Below, in pieces: positions 32,347 through 45,309 of a stretch of DNA of 64,000 nucleotides. The translations under genes and the position numbers were made by a program. Within the stretch, counting starts at the first letter, position 1; every line of letters starts with the position of its first letter. Below the pieces are notes generated by a model. The model was not told the origin of the DNA, ran no database searches, and worked only from the letters and a program-made list of their open reading frames with translations. The DNA comes from Deinococcus sonorensis KR-87 (GTDB taxonomy: Bacteria; Deinococcota; Deinococci; Deinococcales; Deinococcaceae), in contig NZ_CP158299.1 in assembly GCF_040256395.1 (NCBI RefSeq), forward strand, positions 712,001-776,000, written 5' to 3'.

Positions 32347-33741
32347 GTGAAGCGTCTGCCTGCCCTGCTCAGCGCTCTGGTCCTGACCTCATGGGGGCTG
32401 GCGCAGCCGGCCAACCCGGCCGCCACCGGCTACGGTGACCGCATCTACCCGGCGCTGGGCGACGCGGCCCTGGACGTGCAGCACTATGATCTGCGCCTGC
32501 GGCTGGAGGCGGCCGGCGCCGGGCAGGCGGGCCTGTCCGACACGCTCAGCGGGCAGGCGACCCTGAGCATTGTGGCCCGCGCGCCGCTGCAGCAGCTGAG
32601 CCTGGATTTCCTGGGCCCAAAGGTGAGCCGCGTGCAGGTGGATGGGCAGCCGGTGCGGTTTCAGCAGGGCGCGGAGAAGCTCACGGTCACGCTCCCCGGC
32701 ACGCGCCCAGCCGGGCGGGCGTTTACGGTCACGGTGACGTATCAGGGCACGCCGGGGCTGCGCATCGACCAGTCGGACGGCGGGCTGCGGCTCGGCTGGA
32801 TCACCCAGGGCGCCGGCAGCTACGTGCTGTCGGAGCCGGACGGCGCGCGCACCTTCTTTCCCTGCAACGACGTGCCGGCCGACGGCGCCAGCTATACGGT
32901 GCAGCTGGACGTGCCGGCCGGCTACACCGCGCTGGCCAGCGGCACCCCGCAGGGCAGCCGCACCGCCCAGGGCCGCACCGTGACCACCTTCGAGCTGCCG
33001 CAGCCGATTCCCACCTACGCCCTGGGCATCCACGTGAACCGGCTGGACGTGGTGACGCGCCCCGGCCCGGACGGCATCGTGCTGCGCGACGCGTACCCGG
33101 TGGGCCTGCCGCAGAACCTGCGCACGCCGTTTGCCAGCAGCGGCGAGATGATCGGCGTGCTGCAGGGCTGGCTGGGCCGCTTTCCGTTTGCCACCTACGG
33201 GGTGGCCCTGACCGAGGACCCGGGGATTCCGGCGCTGGAAACCGCCACCCTCAGCACCTTTCCGGCCCGCCAGAGCAGCGAGCGGGTGGCGGTCCATGAG
33301 CTGGCCCACCAGTGGTTCGGCGACACGGTGCGCCTCGCCGACTGGTCGGACGTGTGGCTCAACGAGGGCTTTGCCACCTACGCCGAACTGCTCTGGACCG
33401 AGCAGCAGGGGGGCAACGTGCCGGCCCTGGTGCAGTCGTGGTACAGCAGCGTGCAGCGCGCCGCGCCGCGCCCGCTGGTGGCCACCCGGCCCGAGCAGCT
33501 GTTCGACGCCAGCAGCTACCTGCGCGGCGCCCTGACGCTGCAGGCCCTGCGGCTGGCGGTGGGCGACGACCCCTTCCGGCGAGTGCTGCAGACCTGGGTG
33601 CAGCGCTACGGAGGGCAGAGCGCCGGCACCGCCGACTTCCTGCGGCTGGTGCAGCAGGTGGCGGGCGAGCCGGGGGCCGCGGCCATCCGGCCCTGGGTGG
33701 AGCAGGCCGCCCTGCCGCCGCTGCCCGTCGCCCCCGACTGA
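32347..33741 (+). CDS. M1 family metallopeptidase (aminopeptidase N-like), exported
   Basis: A 464-residue zinc peptidase. A signal peptide MKRLPALLSALVLTSWGLA starts at a GTG, and TAGCCT lies six nt upstream. The catalytic HELAHQWFGD has H317 and H321, with E340 in NEGFATYAE 18 residues later, the M1 pattern. The chain is short for the family: it has the beta-saddle and catalytic domains but lacks the large C-terminal helical domain. Exported Deinococcus M1 enzymes are thought to feed peptide use. GAMEN, the usual exopeptidase motif, is replaced by PGIPALETATLS, so exopeptidase specificity is uncertain. Confidence 0.92.
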   Translation: MKRLPALLSALVLTSWGLAQPANPAATGYGDRIYPALGDAALDVQHYDLRLRLEAAGAGQAGLSDTLSGQATLSIVARAPLQQLSLDFLGPKVSRVQVDGQPVRFQQGAEKLTVTLPGTRPAGRAFTVTVTYQGTPGLRIDQSDGGLRLGWITQGAGSYVLSEPDGARTFFPCNDVPADGASYTVQLDVPAGYTALASGTPQGSRTAQGRTVTTFELPQPIPTYALGIHVNRLDVVTRPGPDGIVLRDAYPVGLPQNLRTPFASSGEMIGVLQGWLGRFPFATYGVALTEDPGIPALETATLSTFPARQSSERVAVHELAHQWFGDTVRLADWSDVWLNEGFATYAELLWTEQQGGNVPALVQSWYSSVQRAAPRPLVATRPEQLFDASSYLRGALTLQALRLAVGDDPFRRVLQTWVQRYGGQSAGTADFLRLVQQVAGEPGAAAIRPWVEQAALPPLPVAPD

Positions 33742-33792
33742 GCGGTGCCCTGCGCCGCTGTGCCGGGCTTCATTTGGGCTTAGGCTGGGACC

Positions 33793-35640
<1,848 letters not shown>

Positions 35641-35689
35641 AGACCGCCCCGGCTAGGCCCGGCCATGCGCAGCCCGCTACACTCCCCGA

Positions 35690-36571
35690 ATGATCGAGCG
35701 TGAATTCGGCCGCAGCGGCCTCCAGGTGAGCGCCCTGGGCTTCGGGGCGGCGCACATCGGCAACCACGACGTGAGCGACGCGGAGGCGGAGCGGGTGCTG
35801 CACCGGGTGCTGGACCTGGGCGTCACCCTGCTGGACACCGCGCGCGGCTACGGCCTGAGCGAGGAGCGCATCGGGCGCTTCCTGCGCGGGCGGCGGGGCG
35901 AGTACGTGCTGTCCAGCAAGGGCGGCTACAGCGCCGAGGGCGCCCAGGACTGGACCGGCGACAGCATCCGGCTGGGCATCGAGCAGGCGCTGCAGCGGCT
36001 GCAGACCGACCACATCGACATCTTTCACCTGCACTCCCCGCCGCTGGAGACGCTGCGTCAGGAGGACCTGCTCTCGGCCCTGGACGCGGCGCGGCAGGCC
36101 GGGCACATCCGGGTGGCGGCCTACAGCGGCGAGAACGAGGCGCTGGCCTGGGCGGTGGAGTCGGGCCGCTTCGGGAGCGTGCAGACCAGCGTGAACCTCG
36201 CCGACCAGTGGAGCCTGCGCCACGTGCTGCCGCAGGCGAAGGAACGCGGCCTGGGCGTGATCGCCAAGCGGCCGGTGGCGAACATGGCCTGGACCTACCC
36301 GGAGCGCCCCACCGGCCAGTACCCGGAGGTGTACTGGGACCGGCTGCAGCAGCTGCAGCTGAACCCCGGCGATCTGGACTGGACCAGCTTCGCGCTGCGG
36401 TACTCGGCCTTCGCGCCGGGCGTGGACTCGGTGATCGTGGGCACCCGCAGCCTGCAGAACCTGGAACACGACGCCCGCATCGTGGAGCAGGGGCCGCTGC
36501 CGCCGGAGCTGCTGGCCACGGTGGACGCCGCCTGGCAGCAGCACGGGCACGGTTGGGGCGGCGAGGTCTAG
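35690..36571 (+). CDS. Aldo/keto reductase
   Basis: A 293-residue TIM-barrel oxidoreductase. Motifs: GVTLLDTARGYGLSEERIG (catalytic Asp and Tyr), YVLSSKGGYS with the catalytic Lys, HIDIFHLHSPP with the His, and SVIVGTRSLQNLEH in the NADPH-binding end. It reduces aldehydes or ketones with NADPH; the substrate is unknown. TACACT lies exactly six nt before the ATG, a leaderless promoter. The last four bases overlap the convergent acetyltransferase gene. Confidence 0.92.
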   Translation: MIEREFGRSGLQVSALGFGAAHIGNHDVSDAEAERVLHRVLDLGVTLLDTARGYGLSEERIGRFLRGRRGEYVLSSKGGYSAEGAQDWTGDSIRLGIEQALQRLQTDHIDIFHLHSPPLETLRQEDLLSALDAARQAGHIRVAAYSGENEALAWAVESGRFGSVQTSVNLADQWSLRHVLPQAKERGLGVIAKRPVANMAWTYPERPTGQYPEVYWDRLQQLQLNPGDLDWTSFALRYSAFAPGVDSVIVGTRSLQNLEHDARIVEQGPLPPELLATVDAAWQQHGHGWGGEV

Positions 36572-37098
36572 CGGTCCAGGGGCGTCCGGGCCGGCCGCTC
36601 GAAGATCAGCTCCAGGCCATCGATCTCGTCCCACTGCTCCCCGACCTCGCGGAACCCGAAGGGCCGGATGGTGGCGAGCGAAGCCGAATTGTCCGGGCGG
36701 ATGGTGGCCCGCACGGTCTGCACCCCCGCATGGCTTCCTGCCTCCTCCAGCAGGTCGCGCAGCATCGCGGTGGCGTAGCCCTGGCGGCGGTGAGCCGGGT
36801 CCACCGAGTACCCCACCTCCACCATGCCCGCCTCGTCTGGCGGGCCGTGGAATCCGGCGTAGCCCACCACCACGCCTGCCGGTTCGGCGGCCACCGCCCG
36901 CGCCACCCAGGCCGCGCTCGCCGGGTCACGCCGCATCTGGTCCAGGCGGTAGCGCCACAGCCACAGCGCTTCCTCGGTCAGGAAGAAGGGGCCCAGCGGC
37001 ACGCCGAGCAGGGCGCTGGCCGCCTCGAGATCGTGGTCCAGCAGCGCCGAGAGCACCTGCGGGGTCAGTTTGAGCCAGCGGAGAACCTTGTCATTCAT
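36568..37098 (-). CDS. GNAT family N-acetyltransferase
   Basis: A 176-residue acetyl-CoA-dependent transferase. VVVGYAGFHGPPDEAGMVEVG is strands 2-4, VDPAHRRQGYATAML the acetyl-CoA pyrophosphate loop, and ATIRPDNSASLATIRPFGF the C-terminal catalytic part. I chose the ATG at 37098 because TACTTT lies seven nt upstream and only five nt separate it from the glycosylase stop; both coupling and an internal leaderless promoter are possible. The substrate is not predictable. Confidence 0.9.
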   Translation of the reverse strand: MNDKVLRWLKLTPQVLSALLDHDLEAASALLGVPLGPFFLTEEALWLWRYRLDQMRRDPASAAWVARAVAAEPAGVVVGYAGFHGPPDEAGMVEVGYSVDPAHRRQGYATAMLRDLLEEAGSHAGVQTVRATIRPDNSASLATIRPFGFREVGEQWDEIDGLELIFERPARTPLDR

Positions 37099-37103
37099 CT
37101 CAC

Positions 37104-37724
37104 TTAAAGTAGCTCCATGCTCGGCTTTCCGCCGGACAGCCACGGGCTCCCCTGCTCGTAGAACCGCCACGGCAGGTTCTGGCCCGCCCGGATGCCCACC
37201 CGTGCCGAAACGCCCACCCGCTCGTCCGGCAGCGGCTGGCCCGGCGCCAGATACAGGTCCGGGCCGTTGACCGGCGCGCCCCGGAAGGCCGGGGCCAGCC
37301 CCATCGCCTGCACCAGCCGGGCCGGGCCGCTGGTCAGGTGCCGTTCGTTCACCACCGGGCGGTGCTCCAGCATAACCGGAATGCCCGCCAGCGGTTCCAG
37401 TGCCCGCAGCAGGATGCTGGCCGACACCCCCTCCTCCCGGCAGCTCACCTGCAGCAGCGGGTGGTTGTGCGCCACCCAGAAGATAAAGGTGCCGGGCGCT
37501 TCCGCCAGCGCCACCGTGCGGGCGGCGTGGAAGCGGCCCGCCGTGCAGCTGGGATCACGGGGGCAGTCGTAGGCCTCCACCTCCACCACCCGGCCCGCCA
37601 TCACCCGGCCGTCCGGCAGGGTCCGCACCAGCACCGCGCCCAGCACGGCGCGCGCCACCCGCACCGGGTCGTGGTCGAAAAAGGCCGGGGCATAGGGCGT
37701 GAGGTGCTCGAACGCGGCCGGCAG
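37104..37724 (-). CDS. 3-methyladenine DNA glycosylase (AAG/MPG type), possible CTG start
   Basis: The alkyladenine-glycosylase fold removes alkylated or deaminated purines in base excision repair. GRVVEVEAYDCPRDPSCTAG holds the catalytic Glu, FIFWVAHNHPLLQVSC is the intercalating region, and LTSGPARLVQAMGL and VNGPDLYLAPG are conserved. The first ATG/GTG/TTG in frame is the GTG at 37664, but it would cut off the family's N-terminal part (APAFFDHDPVRVARAVLG). The frame stays open for 20 more codons to a CTG at 37724, one nt after the upstream stop and behind GGAAGGG. I give the CTG form (206 residues); the conservative form is 37104-37664, 186 residues. Confidence 0.8.
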   Translation of the reverse strand: MPAAFEHLTPYAPAFFDHDPVRVARAVLGAVLVRTLPDGRVMAGRVVEVEAYDCPRDPSCTAGRFHAARTVALAEAPGTFIFWVAHNHPLLQVSCREEGVSASILLRALEPLAGIPVMLEHRPVVNERHLTSGPARLVQAMGLAPAFRGAPVNGPDLYLAPGQPLPDERVGVSARVGIRAGQNLPWRFYEQGSPWLSGGKPSMELL

Positions 37725-37725
37725 C

Positions 37726-38754
37726 TTAAGCCTGCCCTTCCAGCCGCACGATCATCTTGCCGGTGTTCTGGCCCTCCAGCAGCCCGATAAACGCGCCCGG
37801 CGCCGCCTCGATGCCGTCCACGACCGTCTCGTCGTAGTGCAGCTGCCCCGCCTGAATCCAGCCGCCCACCTCCTGCACAAACGTGTCGTACAGGTCGTAG
37901 TGCGGCGTGACCAGAAAGCCGCGCAGGGTCAGCTGCTTGCCGATCATCTGGGCGAGGTTGCGCGGCGCGACCGGCGGCTCGGTGCTGTTGTACTGGCTGA
38001 TCATGCCGCAGATGGCCGCCCGGCCACCCGGCTTCAGCGACGAGATGGCCGCCTCCAGATGCTCGCCGCCCACGTTGTCGAAGTACACGTCGAGGCCGTC
38101 CGGGGCCGCCTCGCGCAGCTGCCGCCCCACCGGACCGTCCCGGTAGCTGAAGGCGGCGTCGAACCCCAGCACGTCGGTCAGGTGCCGCACCTTGTCGGCG
38201 GAGCCGGCACTGCCCACCACCCGCGAAGCCCCCTTCAGCCGCGCGATCTGGCCCACCGCGCTGCCCACCGCGCCCGCCGCCCCCGACACGAACACCGCGT
38301 CGCCCGGCTGGAAGGCCGCCACCCGCAGCAGCCCGGCGTAGGCGGTCAGGCCCGGCATGCCCAGCACGCCCAGGTAGGCGCTGAGCGGCACGCCCGGCAG
38401 CGGTCGGATCACCCGCGCGCGCCGGGCATCCAGCACCGCGTGCGTGCGCCAGCCCTGGTCGTGCAGCACGTACTCGCCGGCCTGCACGCCCTCCGCCCGC
38501 GACACCCGCACCCGCCCCACGGCGCCGCCGGTCATGGTCTCGTTCAGCGCGAACGGCGGGGTGTAGCTCTTGACGTCGTTCATGCGGCCGCGCATGTACG
38601 GGTCCACCGTCAGGTACAGGTTCTCCACCAGCAGCTGCCCGTCCTGCGGCTCCGGCAGCGGCTGCTCAGTGAGGCGGAAATCGGTGGGGCGCGGCGCTCC
38701 CTGCGGGCGGGCCACCAGCTGAACTTCACGTGAGGTCGTCATGCTGCTGTCCAT
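37726..38754 (-). CDS. NADPH-dependent alkenal/one oxidoreductase (MDR family)
   Basis: A 342-residue medium-chain dehydrogenase without zinc ligands. ENLYLTVDPYMRGRMND is the signature of the leukotriene B4 12-hydroxydehydrogenase/CurA group, VFVSGAAGAVGSAVGQIARL the NADPH-binding motif, and DGLDVYFDNVGGEHL follows. Such enzymes reduce reactive alpha,beta-unsaturated carbonyls. Lying in the same unit as a DNA alkylation glycosylase, it may serve electrophile detoxification (inference). An alternative start lies four codons in, at 38742. Confidence 0.92.
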   Translation of the reverse strand: MDSSMTTSREVQLVARPQGAPRPTDFRLTEQPLPEPQDGQLLVENLYLTVDPYMRGRMNDVKSYTPPFALNETMTGGAVGRVRVSRAEGVQAGEYVLHDQGWRTHAVLDARRARVIRPLPGVPLSAYLGVLGMPGLTAYAGLLRVAAFQPGDAVFVSGAAGAVGSAVGQIARLKGASRVVGSAGSADKVRHLTDVLGFDAAFSYRDGPVGRQLREAAPDGLDVYFDNVGGEHLEAAISSLKPGGRAAICGMISQYNSTEPPVAPRNLAQMIGKQLTLRGFLVTPHYDLYDTFVQEVGGWIQAGQLHYDETVVDGIEAAPGAFIGLLEGQNTGKMIVRLEGQA

Positions 38755-38796
38755 TTGGCACGCCGGTCCGGACCGCTGCGGTAAGCCGGAGTACGT

Positions 38797-39750
<954 letters not shown>

Positions 39751-39763
39751 GACTGAATCCTCC

Positions 39764-40567
39764 TCACGCGCCGGCCCCCTGGTAGCGGCGCAGCCCGAAG
39801 CGCCAGAAGCGCAGCCCCAGCAGCAGCATCGCCACGCCGATCACGGGAGACAGCCACGCGGTCCAGCCGGGCAGGCCTGCCGGAAACGGCCGGTCCAGCA
39901 GCCGCAGGGCCGGCGGGTAGCTGAGCAGGCCCACCGGCACCAGCAAGGCGGCGCGGCGCAGCCACTCGTCGTAGATGGTGAGCGGATAGCTGATCAGGGC
40001 CTTGCCCCCGTAGGTCAGGATGTTCATCGCTTCCAGGCTGCCCTGGGTCCAGAAGGTCAGGGTGCCGCCGACGATGAACAGCCCGCCGAAGAACAGCACC
40101 AGCCCCAGCACGCTCAGCAGCAGCAGCAGCAGCTTCAGCGGACTCCACATCACCGGGTGCAGGTGCAGCGCCAGCAGCAGGATGCCGCCCGCCAGCACCA
40201 TCCGGCCCACCCGCCGCAGCGCGAACTCCGAGCCGAACACCTGCATCGTCAGCGGGGCCGGGCGCAGCAGCAGCGTGTCCAGCCGGCCCTGCCGAATCAG
40301 GGTGTCCAGGTTGGGGGCGTCGAACCCGCCGAACACCAGATCCATCAGCGCAAAGCCCAGCTCGGCCAGCCCATACAGCAGCGCCACCTCGCCCAGCGTC
40401 CAGCCGCCTAACCGGGGAAAGCGCTGCATCACCAGCGCGAAGGCGGCGAACTCGGTCAGGGTCAGCAGCACGGTGGCCGCCACGTCCAGCGCGAAGGCCA
40501 GCGGGTAGCTGAGCTGCGAGCGCACCTGCGCCCGGATCAGCCGCAGGTACAGCACCACGCTAGCCAC
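39764..40567 (-). CDS. ABC-2 family permease (DUF990 type), second subunit
   Basis: A 267-residue membrane protein with six predicted helices. RAQVRSQLSYPLAFALDVAA at the N-terminus and GGFDAPNLDTLIRQGRLDTLLLRPAP (about residues 82-107, containing the cytosolic coupling region) match the ABC2_membrane_6 family. It overlaps the upstream permease gene by eight nt and pairs with it as a heterodimer for the adjacent ATPase. Confidence 0.88.
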   Translation of the reverse strand: MASVVLYLRLIRAQVRSQLSYPLAFALDVAATVLLTLTEFAAFALVMQRFPRLGGWTLGEVALLYGLAELGFALMDLVFGGFDAPNLDTLIRQGRLDTLLLRPAPLTMQVFGSEFALRRVGRMVLAGGILLLALHLHPVMWSPLKLLLLLLSVLGLVLFFGGLFIVGGTLTFWTQGSLEAMNILTYGGKALISYPLTIYDEWLRRAALLVPVGLLSYPPALRLLDRPFPAGLPGWTAWLSPVIGVAMLLLGLRFWRFGLRRYQGAGA

Positions 40568-41375
40568 CCAGCACCACCAGCCGCCGGGTGGCGCGGGCCA
40601 GCACCACCCGCGACAGCAGCAGCAGCCCGAGCGCCCAGCCGAGCTGGACCGTCAGCAGCCGCAGCGCGGCCGGCCCGCTGGCCGCGCCGGTCCAGAGGTC
40701 CACGATGGCCTGCATCATGCTGGGAAAGGGGGTCAGCCAGCAGACCCGCTGCACCCACTCGGGAAACAGGTTCAGCGGCAGCAGGAACCCCGAGGCAAAC
40801 ATCAGCACGGTGAAGCCCAGCCGCCCGATGCCCAGCGCGTTGGGCGACCAGAAGGCCGACAGGTTCAGCAGGAAGCGGAAGCCGAAGCTGGTGAGCCAGC
40901 CGAGCAGCAGCGCCGCCAGCACCCGCAGCCACGCGCCGGGCGTGGCGGGCCAGCGCAGCTGAAACAGCAGGCTGTACAGCAGCAGCGTCGGGGCGGCGCG
41001 CATCAGCAGCTGCGACGCGGCCCGGCCCGCGTCCTGGGCCAGCCACAGCAGGAAGTAGTCGGTGGGCCGCAGCAGGTCGCTGGCCACCTCGCCCCGGTGA
41101 ACCGTCTGCATCAGCTCGTACCAGCCAAAGAGGCTCATCACCATGATCAGCGCCTGGGTCAGCCCGGTGTAGGTGATGGCCGCCGGGGCGTCGAAGCCCG
41201 CCACCTCGCGGCCCTGCAGCAGCGCCAGCAGCACGCTGACGCGCAGCACCCCGAAGAACAGGTTGGTGAGCAGCCCGGCCACGGCGGCCCGGCGGTAGGT
41301 CAGCTGCCGCCGGAAACTGCGCCGGGCAATTTCCCAGAACAGCCGCAGTTCAGAGACAAGGAGGCCGGAATGCAT
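40560..41375 (-). CDS. ABC-2 family permease (DUF990 type), first subunit
   Basis: A 271-residue membrane protein with six predicted helices. RSFRRQLTYRRAAVAGLLTN opens the family domain, and MQTVHRGEVASDLLRPTDYF is the coupling-helix region. The start MHSGLLVSELRLFW was chosen; the 15 codons before it are basic and unconserved. A TACGCT hexamer lies nine nt upstream of the ATG. It is the first gene of the three-gene exporter, divergent from rlmB. Confidence 0.86.
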   Translation of the reverse strand: MHSGLLVSELRLFWEIARRSFRRQLTYRRAAVAGLLTNLFFGVLRVSVLLALLQGREVAGFDAPAAITYTGLTQALIMVMSLFGWYELMQTVHRGEVASDLLRPTDYFLLWLAQDAGRAASQLLMRAAPTLLLYSLLFQLRWPATPGAWLRVLAALLLGWLTSFGFRFLLNLSAFWSPNALGIGRLGFTVLMFASGFLLPLNLFPEWVQRVCWLTPFPSMMQAIVDLWTGAASGPAALRLLTVQLGWALGLLLLSRVVLARATRRLVVLGG

Positions 41376-41458
41376 GGGCCGCCCAGCGTAGCGTGCCCGG
41401 ACCCGGCGCACCATCGGCACAATGGCGGAGCGACCTGCCGGGAGCGCTCCCTTTCCCG

Positions 41459-41464
41459 TAGACT
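41459..41464 (+). promoter_or_regulatory. -10 element (TAGACT) of leaderless rlmB promoter
   Basis: TAGACT, six nt (TGCCGC), then the rlmB ATG at 41471. It drives the overlapping run of four genes to 44539. Confidence 0.6.
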
Positions 41465-41470
41465 TGCCGC

Positions 41471-42187
41471 ATGTTGCTCTACGGAAGAAACCCGGTGCTC
41501 GAAGCGCTCAAGGCCGGGCTGGTGCAGGAACTGCTGGTGGCCCGGGGCGTCGAGGAGGCGCTGGTCAAGGAGCTGAAGGGCTATGACGTGCGCCTGAAGT
41601 TCGCCGCGCGCATCGAGCTGGACCAGATCGCCGGCACCACCGATCACCAGGGGGTCATCGCGGAGGTCGAGGACCTGGCGTGGGCCACGGTGGACGACAT
41701 CCTGGACCGGGCCGAGCAGCGCGGCGAGCAGCTGCTGATCGTGCTGCTGGACGGCATCACCGACCCGCGCAACTTCGGGGCCATCATCCGCTCGGCGGAG
41801 GTGCTGGGTGCGCACGGCGTGGTGGTGGAGGAGCGCCGCAGCGCCCCGCTGTCGGCCACAGTCGCCAAGGCGGCGGCCGGCGCCACCAGCTTCCTGCCGG
41901 TGGCCCAGACCAAGAACCTGCCCCGGCTGATCGACCAGCTGAAGGCCGAGAACGTGTGGGTGTACGGGGCGGCGGGCGAAGCCGCCCAGCCGCTGGCCCG
42001 GCTGGACTTTGACCGCCCGCTGGCCCTGGTGATCGGCGCCGAGGGCGAGGGCATGCGGCGGCTGGTGCGCGAGAAGTGCGACGAGCTGGTGAGCATTCCG
42101 GTGCGCGGGCAGGTGCAGAGCCTGAACGCCTCGGTGGCCGCCGGCATTCTGATTCACCACGCCGTGTCCAGCCGGGTGGCCCGGTGA
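41471..42187 (+). CDS. rlmB: 23S rRNA 2'-O-methyltransferase, RlmB/TrmH family
   Basis: A 238-residue SPOUT methyltransferase. The substrate-binding N-terminal domain (LLYGRNPVLEALKAG) is followed by the knot: LLDGITDPRNFGAIIRSAEVLG (motif 1 with the catalytic Asn and Arg), ALVIGAEGEGMRRLVREKCD (motif 2), and VSIPVRGQVQSLNASVAAGI (motif 3). The full length with N-terminal domain favours RlmB, acting on G2251 of 23S rRNA, over the shorter TrmL. It is coupled by a GTGA overlap to the epimerase gene. Confidence 0.92.
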   Translation: MLLYGRNPVLEALKAGLVQELLVARGVEEALVKELKGYDVRLKFAARIELDQIAGTTDHQGVIAEVEDLAWATVDDILDRAEQRGEQLLIVLLDGITDPRNFGAIIRSAEVLGAHGVVVEERRSAPLSATVAKAAAGATSFLPVAQTKNLPRLIDQLKAENVWVYGAAGEAAQPLARLDFDRPLALVIGAEGEGMRRLVREKCDELVSIPVRGQVQSLNASVAAGILIHHAVSSRVAR

Positions 42188-43070
42188 ACACCCTGCGCAT
42201 CCACAACGAGCACTGGCGGCTGGAGGTGCTGCCGGAACTGGGCGCCAGCGTGCTGAACCTGTCGTCGGCCTCGGGGCGCCCGGTGCTGCGCCACGTGGAC
42301 GTGAAGGACGTGCAGACCAGCAGCCAGTGCGCCAGCTTCACGCTGATGCCGTACAGCAACCGCATCCGCGACGCCCGCTTCCGTTTCGAGGGCCGCGAGG
42401 TGCAGCTGCGGCCCAGCCAGCCGGGTGGCCACACGGTACAGCACGGCGACGTCCGCAATCGGCCCTGGCGGGTGCAGCCGGTCAGCGGCACCCATCTGGT
42501 GGGCCTCTTCGACAGCCGCGACTGCGCGGACATCAACTGGCCCTGGGCCTTCACCGCCCGGATCGAATACGTGCTGCACGGCCCGCACCTGGACATGGCC
42601 CTGACGCTCACCAATGTCTCGGGCGAGCCGATGCCGGCCGGGATGGGCCTGCACCCGTACTTTGCCCGCTGGCAGGACGACACCGACCCCACCGTGCAGT
42701 TCCAGGCGGGCGGGGTGTACCACGTGGACGACACCCTGATGCCCACCGAAGCGGCCCAGGACGTGCCGCCGGAACTGGACTTTTCCAGCGCCCGGTCCAT
42801 CGGCCCGGCGCAGCTGGACCGGGTGTACGGCAGCTGGGACGGGGTGGCGCGGCTCGCCTGGGGCGAGCGGTCCGTCACGCTGACCGCCGACGCCGCCTTT
42901 TCGCATCTGGTGCTGTTCACCGCCCCTGACGGCAGCCTGGCGATGGAGCCGGTCACGCACGCCACCGACGCCTTCAATCTGGCGGCCCGGGGCGTGCACG
43001 GCACCGACATGCGGGTGCTGCAGAGCGGTGAGGCCCTCTCCGGCGCGGTGCGGCTCACGCTGGACGGCCC

Positions 43071-43077
<7 letters not shown>
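42184..43077 (+). CDS. Aldose 1-epimerase family protein
   Basis: A 297-residue beta-sandwich enzyme. FTLMPYSNRIRDARFRFEG contains the substrate-binding Asn-Arg, HGDVRNRPW the first catalytic His, MGLHPYFARW the second, and LAMEPVTHATDAFN the catalytic Glu. These support mutarotase activity on aldoses or a relative. It starts with GTG overlapping the rlmB stop by four nt. Its own stop overlaps the next transporter start by seven nt. Confidence 0.9.
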
Positions 43078-43966
<889 letters not shown>

Positions 43967-43970
<4 letters not shown>

Positions 43971-44539
43971 CCCGCCCCGCTGAGCTGCAGGACCCGGTGA
44001 CCATCGTGGTGCGGCGGCGGGTGCGGGCCGGCCAGGAGGCCGCCTACGAGACGTGGCTGGGCGCGCTGTCCAGCGAACTGGCGCACTTTTCCGGCCATCT
44101 GGGCCTGGGCGTCATCCGGCCGGCCCCCGGCGAGCGCAACTACACCATGGTGGTGCGCTTCACCGACTTCGACAGCGCCGAGGCCTGGGAACACTCGGCC
44201 GAGCGCGCCCGCTGCCTGGCCGAGGTGGAGCCGCTGCTGGACGGCGAAACCACCATCGACAAGCAGCCGGGGCTGGAGTTCTGGTTCACCCCGCCGGGCA
44301 GCCCCACCCTGCGCCAGCCGCCGCGCTGGAAGATGGTGCTGCTGACCGTGCTGGCCCTATACCCCACCAGCCTGCTGGTGAACCTGACGCTGGGACCGCT
44401 GCTGGGCCACCTGCCGCTGGTGGTGCGGGTGCTGTTCCAGTCGCTGCTGATCGTGCCGACCATGACCTATCTGGTGATGCCGCTGATCACGCGCGGGTTT
44501 GCCGCGTGGCTGTCCCCGCCGGCCCCTACCCAAGCCTGA
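43967..44539 (+). CDS. ABM-domain monooxygenase-like membrane protein
   Basis: A 190-residue protein. The N-terminal half is an antibiotic-biosynthesis-monooxygenase ferredoxin-like fold ([40 protein letters not shown]). The C-terminal half has two to three membrane helices ([39 protein letters not shown]). This fused arrangement is known in several bacteria; the cofactor and substrate are unknown. The ATGA overlap with the transporter gene decides the start at 43967. Confidence 0.86.
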
Positions 44540-44547
44540 GCGGGCCA

Positions 44548-44556
44548 TGCTACACT
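44548..44556 (+). promoter_or_regulatory. Extended -10 promoter (TGC-TACACT) of rpmH operon
   Basis: TGCTACACT is an extended -10 element; no good -35 is seen. It leaves a leader of about 115 nt before rpmH with GAGGAG as ribosome binding site. Confidence 0.55.
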
Positions 44557-44677
44557 TCTGTGGTTTGCTCCCCGGTTCACGCCGGGCCAGGAGCACGGCA
44601 GGCCGCCCGCAAGGGCTCACTGGCCCCCACAGGCAGGCCGCCACAGCTGTACCGCCACCACCCAGAGGAGAAGCACC

Positions 44678-44812
<135 letters not shown>

Positions 44813-44835
44813 TCGCCGCCCAGCGGGCCGTCAGC

Positions 44836-45309
44836 GTGAACCTTCCTCAACCAAGCGCCACCAGCACGCCACAGCCGCGTCGGGTGGCGCTTGACGCATT
44901 GCGTGGCGACCGCGAATTCCGCAAGGTCCGCACCCACGGCCAGATGGTGCGCCACCGGCTGTTCGGGCTGCGCATCACCGATTACCGCCCCCGCTACGGT
45001 GAGCAGTGGCGGCCACGCGCCATCATCGGGATCGTGGTGTCCAAGAAGACCCTGAAGCGGGCCGTGGACCGCAACCGCGTGCGCCGCCGGGTGCGCGAGG
45101 CGCTGCGGACCTTGCCGACCCTGCCGCCCTGCCGCGCCATCCTGACGCCCAACGCCGACGTGCTGCGGGTGCCGTTCGCTGAGCTGCAGACGGCGCTGGC
45201 GGCCTCGCTGGGCCGCGCCGAGCTCAAGGGCGCGGCCAGGGGACGCAACCGGACGCCCGACCGCCGCGTATCGGAGGCTGTGAAGCCCACCAGCCCAGGA
45301 CAGCCATGA
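44836..45309 (+). CDS. rnpA: Ribonuclease P protein component
   Basis: A 157-residue basic protein that assists the RNase P RNA in tRNA 5' maturation. [20 protein letters not shown] at about residues 19-38 and [20 protein letters not shown] (the RNR signature) identify it. There is an unusual Pro/Ser-rich N-terminus and a long C-terminal tail. I placed the start at the GTG 23 nt after rpmH. A GTG at 44884 would leave only the core, and the frame is also open upstream through rpmH, as in Thermus. It overlaps yidD by four nt. Confidence 0.92.
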   Translation: MNLPQPSATSTPQPRRVALDALRGDREFRKVRTHGQMVRHRLFGLRITDYRPRYGEQWRPRAIIGIVVSKKTLKRAVDRNRVRRRVREALRTLPTLPPCRAILTPNADVLRVPFAELQTALAASLGRAELKGAARGRNRTPDRRVSEAVKPTSPGQP

